Origin: Sporosarcina koreensis
GTDB lineage: Bacteria; Bacillota; Bacilli; Bacillales_A; Planococcaceae
Reading direction: 5' to 3'
Assembly: GCF_000826145.2 (NCBI RefSeq)
Contig: NZ_LN651337.1
Span: 1,774,945 to 1,838,944, forward strand
Length of the DNA stretch: 64,000 nt
Under the pieces are notes generated by a model that saw nothing but the letters and a program-made list of their open reading frames with translations, was not told the DNA's origin and did not search any database. Every line of letters begins with the position of its first letter. The stretch's first letter is position 1. The translations under genes and the position numbers were made by a program. This document shows, piece by piece, positions 50,563-59,522 of this stretch.

Positions 50563-51774
50563 ATGAACCGCACATATTTGAAACACGAATTTCTGCTGAC
50601 GGCTGCGGGCAGACGGACCATCCCGTTCCTTCTGTTCATCGGCACACTTCTGCTGATCTACTGTTTCCTGCTCGTCCCGAATCGGGAGACGCCTGAGACG
50701 CTCGATATCGATGAGACCAAACTGTACTTGACGAAACTGGAAGTCGAGCAGGAGCAGCGACTGAAGAACGGCAATACGGGGATCATCCTCATGACCGGGC
50801 AGCCCGTATTCGCCATGAATGCATACTACCACGGGCTGTTCTCCGCATTCCTGAATGCCTATGAAGACCGGAACTTCCTCCGGTATCTCCATCTGCGCAC
50901 CGCCTATCTGGAGTCCGACCCTTCCGTCTACATACAGGATGACCGTCTTTTCAGCAATTCACCATTTCCCGGCAAGGATCGGGAACATCTGTACCATCAG
51001 ACAATGCTGCGCTACGAAGACTACCTTTCCAATAAGCGTACGGTTACGGAAGGGCTGCTGTTCGAGAAGACAGGTCTCCAGTCGCTGCAGCGCTTTCTCC
51101 AGACATACGGCTTTGCCTTCATGCTCTTCTGCGCTGTGTATTTCAGCAGCGATATCGTTTCCCGGGACCGGCTCCACCGTTCTGTATTACAAGGTCTTCC
51201 CGTGTCCTGGTACCGGCAGCTGAACCTGAAATCGCTGTCCGCCTTCCTGTATACACTGCTTGTCATCTTCGCTGTGCTGGCTGTCGGTGTTCTCCTGCTG
51301 GCTCTCCAATTCGGCTTCGGGCCTGCCGATCTCGATGTGCCCATCATGACAGCCCAGCAGACGTTCACCATCGAGGACTACGGCGTGATGGGCATCTTGA
51401 AGTTCATAGGGATTTCATTACTGGCCGTCCCCCTGCTCGTCTATCTCATCATCCGTCTGAATACGGTGCTCGGACTCCTGCTGAAGAACGAATGGCTCGT
51501 CCTCCTCTTCGGAACGGCTGTCATTTTTGCGGAGCGGCTGTATGACGGCCGGACGACGCGGGAACTTGCCGGTATTGACATCAGCTATTTCCCGCAGACC
51601 TACTTCGATTTCGGCAAGATTATTACAGGTGAGAAGAATTACCTGCTGAATACGGAGACGATCACCGTCGCGAAGGGATTCATCGTCCTGCTGGCTGCTG
51701 TGCTGGCAGTGGAACTCCTCCTGTTCGCCGTATCGCGGATCATCACGAAGCGGCGCCTCTACCAAGCACGCTGA
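50563..51774 (+). CDS. ABC-2-type permease subunit A
   Basis: A 403-residue membrane protein: one helix at about 20-38, an outside domain of roughly 150 residues (ETPETLDIDETKLYLTKLEV...KRTVTEGLLFEKTGLQ), then five helices (about 190-400). The cytoplasmic loop SRDRLHRSVLQGLPVSWYRQ parallels a loop in the next gene and is the likely ATPase contact. The plan is that of ABC-2-type exporters of peptides or lipids. The start at MNRTYLK has AAAGGGG upstream. First of four genes. Confidence 0.75.
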   Translation: MNRTYLKHEFLLTAAGRRTIPFLLFIGTLLLIYCFLLVPNRETPETLDIDETKLYLTKLEVEQEQRLKNGNTGIILMTGQPVFAMNAYYHGLFSAFLNAYEDRNFLRYLHLRTAYLESDPSVYIQDDRLFSNSPFPGKDREHLYHQTMLRYEDYLSNKRTVTEGLLFEKTGLQSLQRFLQTYGFAFMLFCAVYFSSDIVSRDRLHRSVLQGLPVSWYRQLNLKSLSAFLYTLLVIFAVLAVGVLLLALQFGFGPADLDVPIMTAQQTFTIEDYGVMGILKFIGISLLAVPLLVYLIIRLNTVLGLLLKNEWLVLLFGTAVIFAERLYDGRTTRELAGIDISYFPQTYFDFGKIITGEKNYLLNTETITVAKGFIVLLAAVLAVELLLFAVSRIITKRRLYQAR

Positions 51775-51802
51775 CAAACCCCGGGAAGGAATGAGTCTGT
51801 CC

Positions 51803-52966
51803 ATGAAACGGACCTATCTGTTATTCGAACTGAACATGCTTGCACATAACCGGAAAAACTGGCTGCTCGGTCTGGCACTGGTCCTCTTCTTCCCGATCTA
51901 TTTCGGTCACTACAGCCAGCAGCAGATCGAAACCGTACAAGATCAGAAGAATGAAGAAGCCGGACTGTTCGAAACGATCTTCAAAGCATTTCCGGAAGAG
52001 CTGAGGGAGTCGGAAGAGGGGCAGATGATCTACGACAACCTGACGGAACAGGCATCCCTCATCAACATGCAGCGTTTCTACTTATGGGATGAAGAGGAGA
52101 ACAGCAAGGCTTACATCGAAGACGGACTGCGGCTTACCGAACTGCGCCTGCAGCTTTACGATGCCGGCAACAAAGGCATGCCTGAGGAATTGATCATGAC
52201 GGAAGAAGAGATCCGTCAAGAAACGGCCCTGCTGACCTATCAGCAGCAGCATGACGTGCCGATTATCGCAGATCCACTGGCAGCAAGTGCTTTCATACCG
52301 GCTGCTCTGGATCGGATCAGCGGTGCGCCATTCGGCTTGTTCGTCCTGCTGATCGGCAGCAGCATGATGCTCCATGACCGGGCGAACCGCTCCGTCATGG
52401 AGGGGCTGCCGGTTTCATCGTCACAGCGGATGCTTACGAAACTGGGCGTCCATCTGGCGCTTATTACGCTGTTCTTGGCCGCCGGTATCGGTGCCGGCGC
52501 GCTGTATGCCGGACTGAAGACAGGATGGGGGGACTTCTTATCACCTCTGCTGCTCTATGACGGCGGAGAGTTCCGGGCGGTCTCGTCCGTCTCCTATATT
52601 GTGCTCCAGTCCCTATCGTTCCTGCTCATCAGCCTGCTGCTGCTTGCGGCGTTCGCCCTGCTGCAGGAATTCACGGAAAACACCTATGCAGCCGTTCTGA
52701 TTATTCTCTTTTTCATCCTGCTGCCCTCTATCCTGTCGACGGCAGGTCTGCAGGCCGGCTGGCTCCGGCCGCTCGTCATGCTGGACAGTGCTTCCGTGAT
52801 GAACGGCATCGCAGCCGAACGGTATGCAAGCAGGCAGCTGGATATCCGTCATGCATTCTTCTGGTATGCGGGCCTGACCGCCATCCTTCTCGGCACAGCC
52901 GCCATCGTCAACCGGCTTCGCTACAGACAGCCGGCCCGGGCATACCGGACAGCCAGGAAACACTAA
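51803..52966 (+). CDS. ABC-2-type permease subunit B
   Basis: A 387-residue paralogue of the preceding subunit: helix at about 19-37, an outside domain to about 165 with a charged stretch, then helices in the C-terminal half. The loop MLHDRANRSVMEGLPVSSSQ matches the coupling loop of subunit A, so the two probably form a heterodimer. The start MKRTYLLFELNML is chosen because AAGGA lies about 12 bases upstream; the in-frame ATG at 51791 abuts that site. The ATPase gene follows after 12 bases. Confidence 0.75.
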   Translation: MKRTYLLFELNMLAHNRKNWLLGLALVLFFPIYFGHYSQQQIETVQDQKNEEAGLFETIFKAFPEELRESEEGQMIYDNLTEQASLINMQRFYLWDEEENSKAYIEDGLRLTELRLQLYDAGNKGMPEELIMTEEEIRQETALLTYQQQHDVPIIADPLAASAFIPAALDRISGAPFGLFVLLIGSSMMLHDRANRSVMEGLPVSSSQRMLTKLGVHLALITLFLAAGIGAGALYAGLKTGWGDFLSPLLLYDGGEFRAVSSVSYIVLQSLSFLLISLLLLAAFALLQEFTENTYAAVLIILFFILLPSILSTAGLQAGWLRPLVMLDSASVMNGIAAERYASRQLDIRHAFFWYAGLTAILLGTAAIVNRLRYRQPARAYRTARKH

Positions 52967-52978
52967 GGAGGGACAGTC

Positions 52979-53869
52979 ATGCTGAAACTGACGAACATAT
53001 CGATCGCCTATCCGGGCAAGGTGGTCCTGGATCGGATCGATTTCACAGCCGGAAAAGGAGAGATCATCGGTGTTGCTGCACCGAACGGCACCGGGAAGAC
53101 GACGCTGTTCAATATCATTGCAAACTATACGAAGCCGGACTCCGGCCAAGTGCTGTTTGACGGAAAGCATTCCTACCGCAGCGAACGGGAAGAGGTTGCG
53201 ATCCATCGGCAGCTGACAACATTCCCGGAACAGGGGGACCTTTTTGAAGAATTGACAGGCACCGCTCACCTGAAATTATACGCCTCGATGTGGCAGCACT
53301 CGTCCAAGCAAGTCCCGGCCATCATCGAACGTCTCCAGATGGGCCACTATGTGAAGAAGAAAGTGAAAACCTATTCACTCGGCATGCGGCAGCGGCTCTG
53401 TTTTGCCATGATGATGGCCGCCGACACGCCTGTCATGCTGATGGATGAGGTGATGAACGGGCTCGATATCGCTAACGTCGCCCTCATTTCCGATTGTCTG
53501 ATGCAGATGAAGGAGGAAGGGAAACTGATCTTTGTCGCCTCCCATCTGCTCGAAAACCTCGACTTATACGCCGACCGTGTCATCTTCCTGAAGGACGGGG
53601 TGATCGTCCACGAACAGAAGCTGACAGGCGAGCGGGACCTTTTCCTGAAGGCCGAGATGGCGCCAGATCAATATAATCTTCTGGCAGAGTCATTGGCCCT
53701 ACCGCAGGATCATCTCTATATCGCCCGTCACCTGCTCTGCATTCCGCTGAACGGACTGTCCATGCCTGATCAGGTGCAATGGATCGAAAAGCTTCTTACG
53801 CAGGGCACAGCCAAACTGACGATCGGACCGCTCGGAACGGTGGAATACTATGAAAACTACTATGCGTAA
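52979..53869 (+). CDS. ABC transporter ATP-binding protein
   Basis: A 296-residue ATPase with Walker A APNGTGKTTLF, signature variant YSLGMRQRLCFA, Walker B VMLMDEVMNGLD and switch His in VASHLLENLD. The Walker A begins APNG instead of GPNG, and Walker B ends DEV instead of DEP, both modest departures. Residues 220-296 form an extension typical of BcrA/NatA-like exporters. AAGGAGGG lies upstream. It overlaps the lipoprotein gene by 20 bases. Confidence 0.88.
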   Translation: MLKLTNISIAYPGKVVLDRIDFTAGKGEIIGVAAPNGTGKTTLFNIIANYTKPDSGQVLFDGKHSYRSEREEVAIHRQLTTFPEQGDLFEELTGTAHLKLYASMWQHSSKQVPAIIERLQMGHYVKKKVKTYSLGMRQRLCFAMMMAADTPVMLMDEVMNGLDIANVALISDCLMQMKEEGKLIFVASHLLENLDLYADRVIFLKDGVIVHEQKLTGERDLFLKAEMAPDQYNLLAESLALPQDHLYIARHLLCIPLNGLSMPDQVQWIEKLLTQGTAKLTIGPLGTVEYYENYYA

Positions 53870-54542
53870 CGTGCTGCTCGTCCTGCTGATCTCGCTCTCC
53901 GCAGGCTGCCAGACAAAGTCCGTTCCGTCTTCCGAGTCCGTTGTCCGCTACGCAGAGAATCAGGAAATCACCGGCAAGGAGAAACAGGAGCTGATCGGCT
54001 CTGTTCATCCAGGTCTGTTTACGGAAGTCGACCGCGCCAACAGCGAAGCCCGTGAAACCGCTGTCCCTGTTGTCCCGAAGACCGGTGAAACCATCACACT
54101 GCCCCCTGGCCGGTATATGATTGCCGGAAATCCTACCGGGAATATCTATGTATTGGATAAAGACGGCAAGCAAATACTCCGGGAAATTGTCGGCGATTAT
54201 GCCGGTGCTCATACGCTCACTGTTTCGGTGGATGAATCGATGACCGTGCGCGCAGATGGCGGATATGATTCGGTTTCAGTTTTTCCTGCTGAGACGGAAC
54301 CCAGGAACACCCTGTCTGCAGGTGTATGGAAAGTGGGAACGGATATCGACCCGGGAGTATATACGATTTCAACTGATGAACTCTATGGGTACTTGCAGAT
54401 TCTTGAGAGAGGAAAAGACCCCATCCTTTACGAACTGATCGGCGGCACGTCAGGGAAGACCGAAAGCCGTGTGGAGCTCAGGGAAGGGCAGTGGCTCCGT
54501 GTCACTAACACGTCTACCGTGGTGTTCAATCCTGCAGATTAG
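53850..54542 (+). CDS. Lipoprotein linked to the ABC system
   Basis: A 230-residue lipoprotein: lipobox LSAGC (Cys20), then two related beta-rich segments, one near TLPPGRYMIAGNPTGNIYVL and one near DIDPGVYTISTDELYGYLQI, each with a (P)PGxYxI turn and a later RVELREGQ/SVDESMTVRA strand. I do not recognise the family beyond this duplicated beta fold. The 20-base overlap with the ATPase gene indicates coupled translation, so it may be the outside partner of the exporter. Confidence 0.75.
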   Translation: MKTTMRNVLLVLLISLSAGCQTKSVPSSESVVRYAENQEITGKEKQELIGSVHPGLFTEVDRANSEARETAVPVVPKTGETITLPPGRYMIAGNPTGNIYVLDKDGKQILREIVGDYAGAHTLTVSVDESMTVRADGGYDSVSVFPAETEPRNTLSAGVWKVGTDIDPGVYTISTDELYGYLQILERGKDPILYELIGGTSGKTESRVELREGQWLRVTNTSTVVFNPAD

Positions 54543-54763
54543 GGATTCAGCTTCATCAGATCCACCGGAAACCGCGACTCTCCTATGAGATTGCGGTCTT
54601 TTTACTGCCGGCCGTCTGTTTCTTATGTAAAAATAATATTGCATATTTTCTGTCTTTTCGTTACCTTTACAAAATAGGTATGTCCTGCCTCTAGTTGCCA
54701 AGTGATTTGGGGATCGCCTGACAACTGCGGGGTATATCAACGAAAACAAAAGGGGATGAGTTT

Positions 54764-55126
54764 GTGACAGTGGGACTGAAAGAATCCGGAGTCCGCGTGA
54801 CAGAGGAACTGCCGCGCACGACGGATGGGAAACTGGACTATGAACGGATCATCGAGACACCGGAGTTCAAGCGGCTCGTCAGGAAGAAGAACCGCTTCAT
54901 CACACCTTATACGGCTGCATTTTTCGTAATTTACCTGATGCTTCCGATCCTGACCAGTTACACAAACATACTGGAAACGCGTGCAGTTGGCTGGATGACG
55001 TGGACATGGGTCTACGCCTTCGGGTTATTTGCCATGGTATGGGTGTTCACGCAGATTTATGTAAAGAAAGCACGGGATTTTGATAAGGACGTTGACCAGA
55101 TTATCGAAAAACACGTTCAGGAATAA
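54764..55126 (+). CDS. DUF485 family membrane protein
   Basis: A 120-residue protein starting at GTG after AAAGGGG. Two membrane helices (about 50-70 and 80-103) fall in the DUF485 pattern: FKRLVRKKNRFITPYTAAFFV, TWVYAFGLFAMVWVFTQIYV. DUF485 genes (YjcH) precede acetate symporters, as here with a 14-base gap. Role unknown, possibly a small subunit of the symporter. The 220 bases upstream hold only short, unremarkable sequence with a weak SigA-like promoter. Confidence 0.88.
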   Translation: MTVGLKESGVRVTEELPRTTDGKLDYERIIETPEFKRLVRKKNRFITPYTAAFFVIYLMLPILTSYTNILETRAVGWMTWTWVYAFGLFAMVWVFTQIYVKKARDFDKDVDQIIEKHVQE

Positions 55127-55140
55127 AGGGGGATTCGCTG

Positions 55141-56682
55141 ATGAGTATGATATCCATTATAATCTTTTTCTCTGTGATTCTATTGACGTTGTACATCACC
55201 TACTGGGCTGCAAAACAGACGCAGACGGCCAGTGACTTCTATACGGCAGGCGGCTCCGTGTCCGGCTGGCAGAACGGCATGGCGATCGCCGGAGATTACC
55301 TGTCCGCCGCATCATTCCTCGGGATTGCCGGCGCCATCTCGCTGAACGGATTCGACGGCTTCTATTACAGTGTCGGATTTCTGACCGCTTATCTGGTCGT
55401 GCTGTTCCTGATTGCAGAACCGCTCCGGAATTTAGGAAAGTATACGATGGCCGACATGATCGGCTCCCGCTTCGGCGCAAAGAAAGTGCGCGAAGCGGCG
55501 GCGCTCAATACGATTACAATCGTGCTGTTCTATATGCTTGCGCAGCTCGTCGGTGCAGGCGCGCTCATCAAACTGCTGTTCGGCATCGACTATTGGATGT
55601 CAGTGATGATTGTCGGCGTGATGATGCTCGTCTATGTGCTGTTCGGCGGCATGACTGCAACAAGCTGGGTGCAGATTGTCAAGGCGATCCTGCTGATGAT
55701 CGGAACCATCGTCATTTCGTTCCTGGTCCTAATGAAGTTCAATTTCAATTTCGTCGGCATGTTCGATATTATGCGGACAGCGACGGACCACGGGGAATCA
55801 TTCCTCCATTCGGGGGTCGTCTACAAAGATCCGATCGGTCTGATTTCCGTACTGCTGGCCCTGGTGCTAGGAACAGCAGGCCTGCCGCACATCCTCATGC
55901 GTTTCTTCACGGTGAAGGATGCAAAGACGGCCCGTTCATCCGTCGTCTATGCGGTCTGGATCATCGGCATTTTCTATGTCCTTACGATCTTCCTCGGGTT
56001 CGGGGCCGCCAAGTTCGTCGGCTCGAAAGCGATCATTGCTGAAAATGCCGCCGGCAACATGGCTGCACCGATGCTCGCCGGTGTGCTCGGCGGGGATGCC
56101 TTGGAGTCATTCGTTGCGGCTGTAGCATTTGCCACGATCCTTGCCGTTGTCGCAGGGCTCGTGCTCTCGGGTGCATCCGCCATTGCGCATGATCTGTATG
56201 GAGAAATCATCATGAAAGGCAAAGTGACGGAGAAACAGCAGGTGCGCGCAGCCCGTATTGCCGCCATCAGCGTCGGTGTCCTGTCAATCTTGCTGGCACT
56301 TGGTTCGGAAAAATTGAACGTCGCATTCCTCGTGTCGCTCGCATTCTGTATCGCAGCGTCCGCGAACGTACCGACTCTGCTCATGACGATTTATTGGAAG
56401 AAGTTCAACACGACAGGCGCAGTGGCGTCCATGCTGACCGGCCTTATTACGGCATTGGTGCTCGTCGCGGTCAGTCCGAACGTCATCAATCCGGTGCCGG
56501 GTGCAGCGTTCTTCGTCGGCGAACCGCTCTTCCCGTTCATCAACCCGGCAATCATCTCAATCCCGGCCGGCTTCCTGGCTGCGGTCATCGGCACATATGT
56601 CGGTGCAAAGAAGCAGGAAGCGGAGGAAGTGTCCTACGCGGAGGTCCGGTTCAAAGCGGAAACCGGCTACCGCGGATTGTAA
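55141..56682 (+). CDS. actP: Cation/acetate symporter ActP
   Basis: A 513-residue SSS-family symporter with 13 expected helices. Family blocks: DFYTAGGSVSGWQNGMAIAG DYLSAASFLG (N-terminal Na+ site), GTAGLPHILMRFFTVKDAK and ATILAVVAGLVLSGASAIAHDLYG. It imports acetate and short carboxylates with sodium or protons. GGGGG lies before the ATG. Paired with the DUF485 gene. An acetate-handling thiolase at 662 is far away and likely unrelated. Confidence 0.92.
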   Translation: MSMISIIIFFSVILLTLYITYWAAKQTQTASDFYTAGGSVSGWQNGMAIAGDYLSAASFLGIAGAISLNGFDGFYYSVGFLTAYLVVLFLIAEPLRNLGKYTMADMIGSRFGAKKVREAAALNTITIVLFYMLAQLVGAGALIKLLFGIDYWMSVMIVGVMMLVYVLFGGMTATSWVQIVKAILLMIGTIVISFLVLMKFNFNFVGMFDIMRTATDHGESFLHSGVVYKDPIGLISVLLALVLGTAGLPHILMRFFTVKDAKTARSSVVYAVWIIGIFYVLTIFLGFGAAKFVGSKAIIAENAAGNMAAPMLAGVLGGDALESFVAAVAFATILAVVAGLVLSGASAIAHDLYGEIIMKGKVTEKQQVRAARIAAISVGVLSILLALGSEKLNVAFLVSLAFCIAASANVPTLLMTIYWKKFNTTGAVASMLTGLITALVLVAVSPNVINPVPGAAFFVGEPLFPFINPAIISIPAGFLAAVIGTYVGAKKQEAEEVSYAEVRFKAETGYRGL

Positions 56683-56701
56683 GTTGTGTCTTCGTATCTC
56701 C

Positions 56702-56748
56702 TATAAGCCCCGGGGTCTGTCTTGCAGGCAGACCGCCGGGCTTTTGTC
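56702..56748 (+). terminator. Terminator of actP
   Basis: AAGCCCCGGGGTCTG pairs with CAGACCGCCGGGCTTTT with one bulge (56704-56744). Confidence 0.8.
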
Positions 56749-56774
56749 TGTATTCCCGATGAAGACGAGTGGGA

Positions 56775-56925
56775 ATTGTGAAGTTATGAGCGCAAAATGA
56801 CAGTTTATGAGCGGAATCCCATGTTTATGATCACTTTCAAGGATTTATGAGCATAATCCCATATTTATGATCATTTCCCCCGGTTTATGAGCGGAACGGC
56901 ACCATTTATGAGCACTTTCCCGCTT
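56775..56925 (+). repeat. Intergenic 20-21 bp tandem array E
   Basis: Seven units with ATGAKC at 56786, 56807, 56827, 56847, 56867, 56887 and 56908. It begins with the shared boundary ATTGTGAAGTTATGAGCG. It lies between the convergent actP and the gene at 57000. Confidence 0.92.
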
Positions 56926-56952
56926 TGCCGCAACTGATTCCTCTGCCGCCAG

Positions 56953-56990
56953 ACGCAAAAACCGTTCCCCAGGCAGGGAACGGTTTTCAT
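56953..56990 (-). terminator. Terminator of the oxidase-like gene
   Basis: AAAACCGTTCCC (56957-56968) with GGGAACGGTTTT (56975-56986), 12-bp stem. Confidence 0.88.
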
Positions 56991-56999
56991 CCGATACGC

Positions 57000-57395
57000 T
57001 TATGCTGTTGTCCGCTCGGTCATGAACGTCATGATGACGAACAGCGCGAAGGCGATCAGCAGGATCGTACCGCCGACGATGTAGAAGATGAGAGCGAATG
57101 TCGGGTTGATATTGAATGGCTGGATGAACTGCAGCCACATACCGGCTGTCAGACCGATGGCGCCGATGATGGCGGTCCAGCCGTGGACGGCCACCAACTT
57201 TTTGGCGCGCACCCTGTATATTTTGTAGAAGACTCCCCACGAAAACATCGACAGCCAGCCGACGAGCAGAATGTGCGCGTGGATCGGTTTGAACGCGTAC
57301 GAACCCGAACCCGCCATATGAGAACCTAATACCGTTCCGATCAATCCGAAAATCGCTGCAATCCTGATTAAACGCATACTCCATTTCTCTTGCAT
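57000..57395 (-). CDS. Small oxidase-subunit-I-like membrane protein
   Basis: A 131-residue protein with four membrane helices. PIHAHILLVGWLSMFSWGVF in helix 2 resembles the haem-ligand region of haem-copper oxidase subunit I and NorB/NnrS-type proteins, with paired His. It is about a quarter of an oxidase subunit, so it cannot be a full oxidase; similar short proteins exist in Bacillales as 'cytochrome-c oxidase-like'. The start MQEKWSMRL has GGAGGAATGCAGC upstream. It neighbours a haem-sensing-type two-component system. Confidence 0.7.
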   Translation of the reverse strand: MQEKWSMRLIRIAAIFGLIGTVLGSHMAGSGSYAFKPIHAHILLVGWLSMFSWGVFYKIYRVRAKKLVAVHGWTAIIGAIGLTAGMWLQFIQPFNINPTFALIFYIVGGTILLIAFALFVIMTFMTERTTA

Positions 57396-57468
57396 GCTGC
57401 ATTCCTCCTGTGCCGTTCTGATTACTTCCATCATACAACCTGAAGATGAACGCAACATGTACAGTACA

Positions 57469-58848
57469 TTACAGTTTCGGCAGTGTAACTGTGAATGTCG
57501 TTCCGTTCCCTTTTTCACTGGTCACATCGATCGTTCCGCCGTGGAGCTCGACGACCTGCTGCACGATAGAGAGACCGAGCCCAGTCCCTTCTGCCGCCTG
57601 TGTCCGGGAGTCGTCTTCGCGGTAGAACCGGTGGAAGATCCGTTCCATGTTCTCCGGCGCGATGCCGATGCCTGAGTCGCTGATGGTGACAACCACCTTC
57701 TCTTCTCCTGCAGCAAGGGATACGTCCACCGTCCCATACTTGTCCGTGTATTTCAACGCATTCGACAGGATGTTTTCCCAGACCTTTTCAAGGAACGACG
57801 GATCCCCCGTCAACTCAGCCTCTTCCACGTCCATGGATAACGAAATCTGCTTCTCTTCCAACAGCCACCGGTATTTGCGCACTGTCTCCTTCAGCTGCTC
57901 ACTCACACTGTACTGCACCGGTTTCAGCGGGCTCATCATCTGATCGAGCGATGTCAGCAGCAGCAGCTGTTTCGTCAGCGACGACAGCCGGTCCGTCTCC
58001 GATTGGATGACTTTCGCATAGCCCGCCCGTTCACCCGCCGGCAGGGATTCGTCTGCAAGCAGTTCGGCATATCCTCTGATATTCAGCAGAGGCGACTGGA
58101 AATCATGCGACACATCGCTGATGAATCGCTTCCGGATCCTGTCGTTCTCACTGAGACGCTCCGTCATCCTTTGGAAACTTTCCGCAAGCTGCCCGATCTC
58201 GTCTTTCTGATCGATATTCAGGATTGGACTGAATTCCTCATTCCCGACCCGCCTCGTCGCAAGCGTCAGCTGGGTGATCGGCCGGATGAGCCGCTTCGCA
58301 ACGATGAGCATTGCCAGCAGGCTGGTGATGGCCATGACGATCACCATACCGCCGAGCAGGTAATGCACTTCCGTGAACAGCAGTTTGATATCTGGACGCA
58401 GGAACAGCGCATAGTCCCTGCCCTCATACGTAAATGGGACGCCGACCGTGTTCGCGGTTTCGTCCGAGAAGAAACCGGTCACGAACGTTTCGGTCGGAAA
58501 CTCACGCATCCCATGGTAGTCGTCTCCTGCCAACACCTTTTCCACTTTCTCCGGCGCCAAGTTCTCCAGACGGAACGCCTGTCCGAACCGCTCCGTCTTT
58601 CCATCCGCACCGGCCAGCAGCAGTTTGTATCCTGTCCCAGCCTCCATCTCCAGAAAAACCCGCAGATCCGGCGGTTCCATCTCTTCGATGTAGTCCGCCA
58701 TCTGCTTGGCGATCCGCATGTTCTTCTCGTCGTTCGATCCTTTGAGATTCTGGTGGTAGTACGTATTCACTGCCAGGAATGCAGTCAGGGCGCTGAATGT
58801 CATGATGGCTGCGGTATATAAAAGGAATTTCCCATACAGGGACCTCAT
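57469..58848 (-). CDS. hssS: HssS-like sensor histidine kinase
   Basis: A 459-residue kinase: helices at about 8-28 and 165-188 flank an outside sensor domain, then a HAMP (RRVGNEEFSPILNIDQKDEI), the H-box SHDFQSPLLN, an N-box ENILSNALKY and G-box GTGLGLSIV. The SHDFQSPL H-box, with Phe-Gln instead of Leu-Arg, is characteristic of HssS, the haem-toxicity sensor of S. aureus and Bacillus. The usual target hrtAB is not adjacent. It overlaps the regulator gene by four bases. Confidence 0.82.
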   Translation of the reverse strand: MRSLYGKFLLYTAAIMTFSALTAFLAVNTYYHQNLKGSNDEKNMRIAKQMADYIEEMEPPDLRVFLEMEAGTGYKLLLAGADGKTERFGQAFRLENLAPEKVEKVLAGDDYHGMREFPTETFVTGFFSDETANTVGVPFTYEGRDYALFLRPDIKLLFTEVHYLLGGMVIVMAITSLLAMLIVAKRLIRPITQLTLATRRVGNEEFSPILNIDQKDEIGQLAESFQRMTERLSENDRIRKRFISDVSHDFQSPLLNIRGYAELLADESLPAGERAGYAKVIQSETDRLSSLTKQLLLLTSLDQMMSPLKPVQYSVSEQLKETVRKYRWLLEEKQISLSMDVEEAELTGDPSFLEKVWENILSNALKYTDKYGTVDVSLAAGEEKVVVTISDSGIGIAPENMERIFHRFYREDDSRTQAAEGTGLGLSIVQQVVELHGGTIDVTSEKGNGTTFTVTLPKL

Positions 58849-59522
58849 GGCAGAGGGACCTCCAGCTTATAACCGACACCCCGGACGGTCACGATGCGGA
58901 TCCCTTCCGGCAGGCCTTCGAGCTTATTCCGCAGCCGTTTGATATGTACGTTAAGGGTCTGGTCATCTCCCTCGTAGTCAAACCCCCACACACGGTCCAG
59001 CAGGATGTCACGCGTGAACACCTGGTTCACACGGGAGGCGAGCACGGACAGCAGTTCGAATTCCTTCAGCGGCAGCAGCAGCACTTTCCTGCCGATCGTC
59101 ACTTCGTACGTCTGACGGTTGATGGACAGCGGCCCCGCTTCGATGAAGACATCGACCGCTTTGTCATAGCGGCGTAAAATCGCGCGGATCCGGAACAGCA
59201 GCTCTTTCGGCTCGAACGGTTTGACGAGATAGTCATCCGATCCGGCAAGGAACCCTTTCTCCTTGTCCTCCAATTCCCCCTTCGCCGTCAGCAGCAACAC
59301 TGGGATATCCCATTCGGAACGCAGTTTCTTCGTCAGCGCATAGCCGTCCATCTCTGGCATCATCACATCGACAACCGCGAGATCCGGTACTTCCTCAGCT
59401 AATTTCCCAAGTGCCTCCTTACCATTTGCCGCTTTGATAACCGAATACCCTGCCCCCGACAGGGTGATCCGAACAAGTTCCACGATATTCGGATCGTCAT
59501 CCACTGCCAATATTGTCGTCAT
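58845..59522 (-). CDS. hssR: HssR-like response regulator
   Basis: A 225-residue OmpR-type regulator: acidic DDD at 8-10, phospho-acceptor Asp in LAVVDVMMPEMDG (about 52), KPF, then a winged helix (LLPLKEFELLSVLASRVNQV; FDYEGDDQTLNVHIKRLRNK; TVRGVGYKLE). The sequence is HssR-like, and the partner kinase supports that. The start abuts the stop of the YihY gene with no gap, so the three genes are one operon. Confidence 0.85.
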   Translation of the reverse strand: MTTILAVDDDPNIVELVRITLSGAGYSVIKAANGKEALGKLAEEVPDLAVVDVMMPEMDGYALTKKLRSEWDIPVLLLTAKGELEDKEKGFLAGSDDYLVKPFEPKELLFRIRAILRRYDKAVDVFIEAGPLSINRQTYEVTIGRKVLLLPLKEFELLSVLASRVNQVFTRDILLDRVWGFDYEGDDQTLNVHIKRLRNKLEGLPEGIRIVTVRGVGYKLEVPLP

